Virus record (IMG/VR): IMGVR_UViG_3300009103_001392
Coordinates: 1-21,284 of that record
DNA: 21,284 nucleotides
Reading direction: 5' to 3' (one strand)
Source: a virus
Below, one piece after another: positions 16,701 to 21,284 of this stretch. Below the pieces are notes generated by a model that was not told the origin of the DNA, did no database searches, and saw nothing but the letters and a program-made list of their open reading frames with translations. Positions within the stretch are counted from its first letter, which is position 1, and every line of letters starts with the position of its first letter. The translations under genes and the position numbers were made by a program.

Positions 16701-19700
16701 AGGCAGCAGAAAATATGCTTCTTCGTAATGGCTTTACTCCAGACGAAGCTGCAGCTCATGCACCATTTATTGAGAAAACTGGTAGGGCTTTTGAAGAGCT
16801 TTCAGGACAGAAGATTGAGATCGGTACTATTGTAGATGAGTCAGGTAGGGTTGCTGGACTATCTTCACGTTCACCGGTTCAGCGAGAAATTCTAGTTAAC
16901 CCAAAGTTAGCTGGTAATGCTCCACTCTATAGTATGCTACATGAGGCCTTTGGTCACCAGATGGTTAAGTCCTTCGAGCTAGGTCAACTTGATTTGCAGA
17001 CAACCAGAGTGGTCGAGAACTACCTCAAGACTATGGTCGATGCTAGTCCTGCTGAACTTTCCAAATTGTGGGACAGCTGGGCTAAATCTTCACTAGATAA
17101 GGAAACATATGGCACGACACGTGAGGCTGTAATGGAGGCAATGAACCAACCAGCAGAAGCCGCATCTAACTTTGCAGCTCTGGCAGCGTGGGATTCAATA
17201 ACTAAAGCAGACCCTTACCAGCATATTAAGTTTCTGCCTTATCCAATAGCCAGGTTCGTTGTAGAGACTATGCGATACATGGGGCAGGTATTTACAGCCA
17301 TGAAAGACTGGTTTAATTATCGTCTCCTATCTAATGATGTTTCGTTTGAGAATTGGAAAAGCATTAGGAACTTTGAATCTAAGATTAGTGAGACATTCAA
17401 TAAGGTAGCTAATCAGGAGCACAGAGATCGTGTAGCGTTCGAGCGCCTTGGTATGGTTATGCCAGGTGAAACTGGACGCTATAGAAGTGATGCCATCATA
17501 GACGCTGAAGGACTGATGTTCAAGGGCAATAAGTCACTTAATATGATGGCAGACGCTATGCTATTACCTGGAAGTAAGAAGGGTAAGGAGTTACTGAAAA
17601 AGGCTGCGGATATTTGGGAGCCTATTCTTCACAGAGCAGAGCGATACCCAGCACTAGTCCCTTATGCTAACTGGTTAAGAGGTGAAAGTAATGTTGGACA
17701 TATGCTCCACAGAACACTCCTTGCTCCTATCTTCTCTAAGCGAGGAGAGGATGGTTCACTTCTTATGGATGATCTGCAAAGACCTATCATTGAACGGAGA
17801 GGGACTGCTGATAAAGTGCTTGGTGACAAGAAACTGATAACCGCTTTCAGTGATATTCTTCGTGCACAAAATACAGAAAGAAAGTCGATTGCAGGAATTA
17901 AAGAAGATAATCCCAAGCTGTATAATGATCTTATGGAAGGAAGGTCTGCGAAAGAGATCAATATGCTTGAGGAAATGTCGGCTAGGTTTAAGGAGGCTAC
18001 TGTTCGAGCACAGACTGAAATCATTGAAAAGCTTCATGGTAAGGGACAGAAGTTGTTTGCTAGGTTTCTTAGGAAAGATGTTGAGGGTAGCAATCAAGAT
18101 GTATTAAGAACAGCAGAGGAACTCTATAATCAGTACAGGGTGTCAAGAGACACTGAACAGTGGGAACCTTATATGATAAGAGCTGCAGAACTTGGACTAG
18201 ATGCGGGCGTGATGAGAAGATTCCTTGAGCCTTATATCAATGACCTAGCTAAGCAGAAAGACTTCTTTAGAGGCAACCAACATTACGTGAGTGAGAAACG
18301 TTGGAAACGCTATCATGTTGCGTATGATGATCCAAACCAGAAGGCAACAGGACGTGCTTCATATGATTCTCCTAGTGAGGCTCTAGCCGCAGGTGCCGCT
18401 CTTAGAAAGAAGGGATTTAAGCTACTCTATCCTAGAGTGTTTAAGGATATGTGGACAGGAAAGAATCGTCCAGAGCTTGAGGCACTTGATGAAACGCTTG
18501 ACTTTGCCTACATGAAAACCTTCACTCGTGAGATGACGAGAATGAAAGAGGAAGGTCTAATTGATGCAGAAGTTGCAGCTGACTTGGATGCTGCAGCTCA
18601 GAATTACCGAGCATCTATTGAGTCGGCTGGTATGACTCAGGATGTTACAAAGTTAGGATCAGCTAGGAGGTTTGCTCCTGGTAGGGAAGAGTTAGATATG
18701 GCACTACAGCATATGGTGTGGCTGAGCAAAGTATCACATAGAGTTCCCCAGCTTGAGACTGATGCTATGATGAGGTTTGGTGCAGTCGATCCTGCGGTCA
18801 TTGGTGATGCTAATCACTTCAGTATGTTCGAGCAGCTTGGACAAGCAATAACTAACTTTAGAAGAACAGATACTGAGCTAGGCCAGCAGTTACTTAAAGG
18901 AGCATTCGCTCACTATATGATCTTCCGCACTTCAACTGCAATGATCGAGGCTGCGAGTTGGCCTCTGTGGTTAAGTCCACACTTGACTGAAGAAGGAGCG
19001 GGAATGGTATCTAGCTATACTCTACCTACTGAAGCCTCTGCACATGTTGCTGGATTTAATCTTACTGGTAAGTGGAATTCTGGTATAACAGTAGATATTG
19101 GTGGGAAGCAAGTCGATGCTTATGCTGCACTAATTGAACGTGCTGCTGCATTCAGAAGGCTAGGTAGAGGACGCTCTGCAGAATTCTTTGAAGCTGCATG
19201 GAAGTCCCAAGAAGATCTAGGACGTATTGCCAAAGGTATGGAGCCTATGGGAGAAAAACTAATAACCAGACCTGCTGGTTGGATGTTTAATACTGGAGCG
19301 AAGCTATACTCCTGGTTCGTTTCCGTCAATAGTATGATTGGTTATATTAGTGCTTTCAATATGAAGAGAAAGCAGCTCTTTAAGAACAAGAAGAACCTCA
19401 GCGAAAGAGAGTTCAATACTTTGTTTGACGAGGCAGACAGGATTACTGAGATTGTTAATAATGACATTGGCAGAGCCGGACGTCCTACCGGATTGTTCTC
19501 TGGTTGGCGTACACCGGGCATGGTTCTCCACTCACTACAGAGCTTCAACTCTGCGCAGATTTCGAACATCTGGCGGAGAGGTGTGAAGGGACTTACTTGG
19601 GGTGAGACGGCTCAACGGTTTACGCCTAAAGAGAGAGCGCAGGCACGTAAGGCAGCTGTTCAAGGCTTCGTAAGTTTAGCCATGGGTGCAGGTGTATTAG

Positions 19701-20713
19701 GAGCAATACCTTTTGCTAGGTCTTTAGTAGCTCTACTTGAGAAACATACCGAACTCGAAATTGAGAAAGAACTAAGACAGCTAATTGCTGATCAGTTCGA
19801 GGACCCCGAGACAAGTACCTTCATGGCTGATCTAGCTACACATGGATTAGCTTATGCAGCAGGCTCAGAATATGATTTATCAGGTCGCCTAGCTCTGTCA
19901 GGTACAGCTGGATTTAATGACTATGAAGGATGGAGTCTTGCAAGCCTAGGTGGACCTATTGTAGGACAGTTTGAAGGTTACGTTAAAGGTGCTGGGAATG
20001 TATTAAAGGGTGACTTAAGTAAGGCACTTGAAGATACTCTCCCTAAAGGATTCAAGGATCTTTATATGGCCTTTCGTGCTGATGGAGCTGTTAACAGTCC
20101 AGACGGAAAAGTCAAATACCTACCAACAGATTCAGAACGGATAGGTATAGCAATGGGCTTTCAGCCTTCAGCTCTCAGTCAAATGAGAGAAGAACAACGG
20201 ATTGGTTCAAAGAGTGAAAGAGTTATTCGAGATCGCAATCGACGTTTCTACAAGCAGGTAGCTAAGGCAGCTAAAAATCAAGGTCCGCTTGTTGCTCAAC
20301 AGATGATTCGTGAGAAGGCTCAAACGACTCCCGGCTTTTCAGAACAAGGAGCGTATGATGGAGTAATCGCTTATCTGGAACGGGAGGAGTTCGGTCAAGA
20401 TACTCGTCGCCAAGGTTCAGTTCAGGGTGCTCTCGAAGCGCGAAGGATCGCTCAAACTTTCCGAGATCGCGGTACTCCAAGATATTCAAAACTTCAAGAA
20501 GCAGAACACGAACTGGGTGCAAGGGCTTCATTGGGTGATAGTAGGGTACTTAATTTTAGACCTGAACAGTTTAGTCATGCTGTTCTTGTGGACCTGATTC
20601 AAAACCAAACCGGTTTGAACTTCGATGCTGCTGGCTTTCTTGCTCGTCAATTAAGTTCTCCTTCTCCTGAAGCCGTGCCAACTGTGCAGGCGTTCCTAGA
20701 AGAACCATTCTAG
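10715..20713 (+). CDS. Giant polyvalent-type virion protein (3332 aa)
   Basis: One uninterrupted frame of 3332 codons. Residues 1-100: 'NLTFSEVEDAYRRAL' and a charged start. About 140-305: Gly/Ala-rich hydrophobic helices (such as MGSALVAFAPALIGGILG at 144-161 and VAFLPFDVMAGVAL near 290-303), likely membrane-active. About 370-640: long charged helices. About 800-1000: helical segments with 'KISGLIDEERLVKLL'. About 1090-1440: a module with EMQSD at 1130-1134, then W1402 and 'L..TVSHAIKGGATKLVL'. The matching GMEVNYDEIYP follows only at 1692-1702, after some 260 residues. HEAFGH at 2076-2081 fits an HExxGH zincin motif. About 2860-3010: LPD38-like helices with 'DIGRAGRPTGLFSGWRT' near 2920 and a hydrophobic stretch (2984-3008). 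'GFQPSALSQMREEQR' near 3145 resembles the usual end of such proteins. This fits the large polyvalent proteins of phages, thought to be packaged and delivered with DNA. I found no convincing RNA-polymerase motifs. Confidence 0.8.
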   Translation: MPIQPPPLEGVQRNLTFSEVEDAYRRALTTPKGQFYFPEAEFPRRYVQYTDGTISRDEIYPTSMGYTDEGLRKFAQLGNQLTGTEAFRAADLDKWGMAWARSGQGVNEIAEDYGVKWAGGKVGQGIGDLLFDDPEFGHEIGEHMGSALVAFAPALIGGILGKRVPGAQYAGNMITGAAMSGLKMEQTGDPLRSTVAGGLAAVTPWGIQKGAHALTQGAAKVVGPKISTAVGTLLNSSAALGMPARTVPSAVSSFGVTAGADIVDIGLADDRTLGELSHPDYWKAHTIGSVAFLPFDVMAGVALHKNAVAQQSLVNVNAGNRDAISQSRLNSFDDRVLQPRSIEDVVSATGLGRDQTHTFMTVEERQAARKTDPMFKYTELGQKLTPERFDVLYGKEKAKMGKFLSKFEQENVKAGEEAKLAWKRSAGLIEKYPWDDPAAPKDSESKPVTEQRTKLPETSEEFATQLKGMNRAREEAGLLPIDDIPLRTAVERDIRKGRDLATAEKRALRKFSDQSERDIRRVEAGRIQIERDRVFMDELGELRKSTPEHTKQADAFEDAVTKYAADSTLRQDVERIKRDWETRPSEEQGIAPLRAKLDNIVARAKKRAEANLPSDPSKAGRKSDVEAGNINMQDLTAKVEALGSKKNSEVWAMYEKFTSELDRFMVSGGESVAFFSVLNKWFKDGNGGKMDVLGGLLKAKKEGMKLDTWKKVKESGHDDETLQGLMDGEGHKQWMDDQNEGFDAMLLKRAVESDQDFIMGMTGRIKYTEDNQLVIGTPKNRIKISGLIDEERLVKLLQKAQISPPEWQAIKRSQAITDEQFLASPAVMKQLLKGDFTGAAARFKDNLVVYPEKGKPIVNAKNIVNTLNRTFITIKDLGFQRGPSKDPAVLQKEGEVIALHQQQADIVHQFESLAQDFDANFIRDVSGTAFTGKELLKFYGELNTRSFPHDVAREPKEYLHLDVLEMARLAKEETYKIQRGQDIPHDGPRRDQEALLDQGAKMFDEFRQSWKASHELSAEMSRFGMDAPEPSHNPLVSVQTPSGTIYSGEVPPNWHVPFTNIGPYDTQTVPFVMNKTNPTGDTGFVVVMKGGGQGQNHQDAEAHGLPADNIVFGRGRFTEHNGELIYHLYEMQSDGLQAMSKDIENFVNSLVDTNTGKPADIHVNRRALLYTGAEDLPTHIRAQAKASAVYQQQDSIIVGVTHEFRAARGPRTRTNYDQFDELRAYRKEEYGKLGEAIAPEWDPRLVPLATAEEFYIVNPKTKAVQLLEHFTKLPYKTGSVKKRVSTNNETRTHLFFNDSKTMLDDLLALDNLTPRWEENVQNHPLLKNIQELRDHGKYFKENPDLKKRLLQQAEKGWPEDVTDVLPTEHSWADEAIIPGSSAINKGIKKYLTDKAHPMLDEWKNIGLRATVSHAIKGGATKLVLADGTTVNYGEGHNASLRLAGRPKIEELFTSVQKDLAFEKGELAIAPWLGRTGPTQVPQLRNASFSEKQINDFFTHMWGADWRDGNYITPTKDPVSNNSITAKAVEEGTADASIKLGQNPHSNINQSNLFSIGISNKINLLNTFRVDKPKSNGSLRDMDLALLASFRDAVYASKDMLVGVDSHSTLTDSTRFVISNRLGEVGTLDEMLWHLGYKMDDRIKNDSLAGPGKYEAGDRKTRVERALELGKEVPPSREPNKEVLALPISRAKGMEVNYDEIYPNTLAKLTGEKGEPVNLGKGWRDPAKSGFVTSIPKGAEIFIPWNQRDVHFPEMGVVAADAPAIAARYRNEHYHPEDNPVIFEVPIKGWSEKPINVSPKVNDAGETFYFRLMDLHRLHSQASYSDKFSESQFTNFRNQEIDTTIRRPANDPTTNAPNAKRSVPTPAAHFRASKAREGSVDLIINTPKDLTRYAEAARDYIINWLHLTPKSSIYHQEQLNSIIEAFGFRQDDNVIPKAFRQGSLSEVPITKQGVQHTGNKGLSFDLGKAQESYQKLGGVPMLGKTIGYEPLGLNQAKAAENMLLRNGFTPDEAAAHAPFIEKTGRAFEELSGQKIEIGTIVDESGRVAGLSSRSPVQREILVNPKLAGNAPLYSMLHEAFGHQMVKSFELGQLDLQTTRVVENYLKTMVDASPAELSKLWDSWAKSSLDKETYGTTREAVMEAMNQPAEAASNFAALAAWDSITKADPYQHIKFLPYPIARFVVETMRYMGQVFTAMKDWFNYRLLSNDVSFENWKSIRNFESKISETFNKVANQEHRDRVAFERLGMVMPGETGRYRSDAIIDAEGLMFKGNKSLNMMADAMLLPGSKKGKELLKKAADIWEPILHRAERYPALVPYANWLRGESNVGHMLHRTLLAPIFSKRGEDGSLLMDDLQRPIIERRGTADKVLGDKKLITAFSDILRAQNTERKSIAGIKEDNPKLYNDLMEGRSAKEINMLEEMSARFKEATVRAQTEIIEKLHGKGQKLFARFLRKDVEGSNQDVLRTAEELYNQYRVSRDTEQWEPYMIRAAELGLDAGVMRRFLEPYINDLAKQKDFFRGNQHYVSEKRWKRYHVAYDDPNQKATGRASYDSPSEALAAGAALRKKGFKLLYPRVFKDMWTGKNRPELEALDETLDFAYMKTFTREMTRMKEEGLIDAEVAADLDAAAQNYRASIESAGMTQDVTKLGSARRFAPGREELDMALQHMVWLSKVSHRVPQLETDAMMRFGAVDPAVIGDANHFSMFEQLGQAITNFRRTDTELGQQLLKGAFAHYMIFRTSTAMIEAASWPLWLSPHLTEEGAGMVSSYTLPTEASAHVAGFNLTGKWNSGITVDIGGKQVDAYAALIERAAAFRRLGRGRSAEFFEAAWKSQEDLGRIAKGMEPMGEKLITRPAGWMFNTGAKLYSWFVSVNSMIGYISAFNMKRKQLFKNKKNLSEREFNTLFDEADRITEIVNNDIGRAGRPTGLFSGWRTPGMVLHSLQSFNSAQISNIWRRGVKGLTWGETAQRFTPKERAQARKAAVQGFVSLAMGAGVLGAIPFARSLVALLEKHTELEIEKELRQLIADQFEDPETSTFMADLATHGLAYAAGSEYDLSGRLALSGTAGFNDYEGWSLASLGGPIVGQFEGYVKGAGNVLKGDLSKALEDTLPKGFKDLYMAFRADGAVNSPDGKVKYLPTDSERIGIAMGFQPSALSQMREEQRIGSKSERVIRDRNRRFYKQVAKAAKNQGPLVAQQMIREKAQTTPGFSEQGAYDGVIAYLEREEFGQDTRRQGSVQGALEARRIAQTFRDRGTPRYSKLQEAEHELGARASLGDSRVLNFRPEQFSHAVLVDLIQNQTGLNFDAAGFLARQLSSPSPEAVPTVQAFLEEPF

Positions 20714-21284
20714 GCGGACCAGCCTGTTCGTACTTTTCAAGTACCTTATCATCGACTAGCTGCTTGATAGCTTCTTGAATCTCTTGAGTTGAGCCGTCGG
20801 GTCTGAACTGGTGCATGATCTTCTTCAGATTCTGCGGTACTTCAACGATCTCCATAGCAGTACGAATCTTGTTAGCAATATCAGCGACAGGATTTCTACC
20901 AGATAAGGAGAATATACGATGAAAGTTCTTTTCTGTAGCATCGACTAGTTCAACAGCTTTGAGAAAAGACTCGACAGAAAGTAACCGTTCTTTAGATATA
21001 GCTAACTCATAGAGCATAGCAGTACGAAGGATAATCTGGTCCTTTGAATTCAGCCATGACGCCATGAAGGGTACTGACTCATTCTTCATACGTTGTCTAT
21101 TAGACATGTACCAATCTTCATAGGCTTCCATTGTGTTGGGTCCGAAAGTAAATGGACCTTTAACAGTAAGTAAATCCTTTGCCCACTTGAGGCAGTAATC
21201 CCTGGCTTGCATTTGAGCATCAGTAAGTGTACGCATAGGAACACACTTACCTGAGAACCCTGATACAACAAAGACGCAACGTCG
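20571..21284 (-). CDS. Replication primase/helicase-like protein, C-terminal part (5' truncated)
   Basis: The frame is open to the right edge (16 further codons upstream of the ATG at 21236, with no stop), so the gene continues beyond the window; 237 residues remain. Features that recall the C-terminal region of DUF3987-type phage primase/helicase proteins: 'F.FGPNTMEAYEDWYMSNRQR' placed before a 'R.AMLYELAISKERLLSVE.FLKAVELV..TE' helix pair (the 'R..KLAM..Als...i....l..Ai.lv..E' pattern), then a predicted winged-helix-like end (ANKIRTAMEI... and IQEAIKQLVDDKVLEKY). The ATPase or primase core would lie outside. The last 47 codons run antisense to the end of the giant gene; that tail is Gln/Glu/Ser-rich and probably disordered. 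Being convergent with the structural genes fits a separate replication module. Family is by pattern memory; a different replication protein is possible. Confidence 0.55.
   Translation of the reverse strand, partial: RRCVFVVSGFSGKCVPMRTLTDAQMQARDYCLKWAKDLLTVKGPFTFGPNTMEAYEDWYMSNRQRMKNESVPFMASWLNSKDQIILRTAMLYELAISKERLLSVESFLKAVELVDATEKNFHRIFSLSGRNPVADIANKIRTAMEIVEVPQNLKKIMHQFRPDGSTQEIQEAIKQLVDDKVLEKYEQAGPPRMVLLGTPAQLARLQEKENLIDEQESQQHRSSNRFGFESGPQEQHD
20606..20617. repeat. Perfect 12-bp palindrome CAAACCGGTTTG
   Basis: A perfect 12-base palindrome lies in the antisense overlap of the giant and replication-type genes. It has no loop, and no T-run follows on either strand, so it is not a classical terminator. 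It could bind a dimeric protein or be chance. Confidence 0.3.

Noticed and set aside
20600-20620. Bidirectional terminator at the palindrome between convergent genes
   Set aside because: Only 12 bp, no loop, no T-run on either strand, and inside both coding frames.
10715-20713. Giant gene as an N4-type virion RNA polymerase
   Set aside because: Length is similar (about 3300-3500 residues), but I found no TxxGR, motif A/B (R...K...YG) or motif C Asp context, and gene order differs from N4. The only TGR-like piece (residues about 766-770) lacks support around it.
20571-21236. ATG at 21236 as the true start of the minus-strand gene
   Set aside because: No stop occurs between it and the right edge, and the protein begins in mid-domain relative to the recalled family.
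1-21284. CRISPR arrays, tRNA genes, insertion sequences, attachment sites
   Set aside because: I saw no spaced direct repeats, cloverleaf-like stretches, transposase frames or integrase in the window.

Overview
The window is part of a tailed double-stranded DNA phage genome (or an uncultivated phage or prophage contig). It holds a virion-morphogenesis module read left to right. At the right edge is the 3' part of a gene on the opposite strand that looks like a replication protein. I see no host genes, tRNA, rRNA, CRISPR array, insertion sequence or integrase. DNA is moderately AT-rich by eye.

Layout. Positions 3-632 are the C-terminal nuclease part of the large terminase, cut by the left edge. 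Then follow the portal (629-2527), a small acidic protein overlapping it (2466-2786), the scaffold (2779-3525), the major capsid protein (3560-4942, SU10/DUF5309-like), a small capsid-adjacent protein (4946-5323) and a 63-residue basic protein (5337-5528). A strong GC-rich hairpin (5551-5584) ends this head block. A second block has a head-tail adaptor-like protein (5600-6631), two unassigned virion-type proteins (6631-7746, 7746-8531), a small beta-rich protein (8567-8944) and two Gln- and Pro-rich, probably disordered proteins (8947-9492, 9504-10715). It ends in one giant gene of 3332 codons (10715-20713), nearly half the window. A convergent gene (20571-21284, minus) resembles the C-terminal part of DUF3987-type primase/helicase proteins.

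How the genes work together. Terminase, portal, scaffold and capsid protein build and fill the head; the adaptor-like protein probably joins the portal to the tail. The Gln/Pro-rich proteins and the giant protein are placed like internal virion (ejection) proteins. The giant protein has hydrophobic Gly/Ala-rich segments near both ends, long charged helical stretches, an E-x-Q-S-D / W...L..A...GG / GMxxxYDxIxP module, an HExxGH zincin-like motif and a C-terminal part resembling LPD38-type regions. This is the plan of phage 'large polyvalent proteins', which can enter the host with the DNA.

Host. Essentially none of the gene starts has a Shine-Dalgarno sequence; several instead have A/C-rich leaders made of CAA, AACC and AAA. 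Such starts are typical of Bacteroidota and some other groups, so a Bacteroidota-like host is possible but not shown. The most unusual features are the giant multi-domain gene, a change in codon choice inside it (about 13.25-16.6 kb), the SD-less CAA-rich leaders, and a 143-nt tail-to-tail antisense overlap between the giant gene and the convergent gene.
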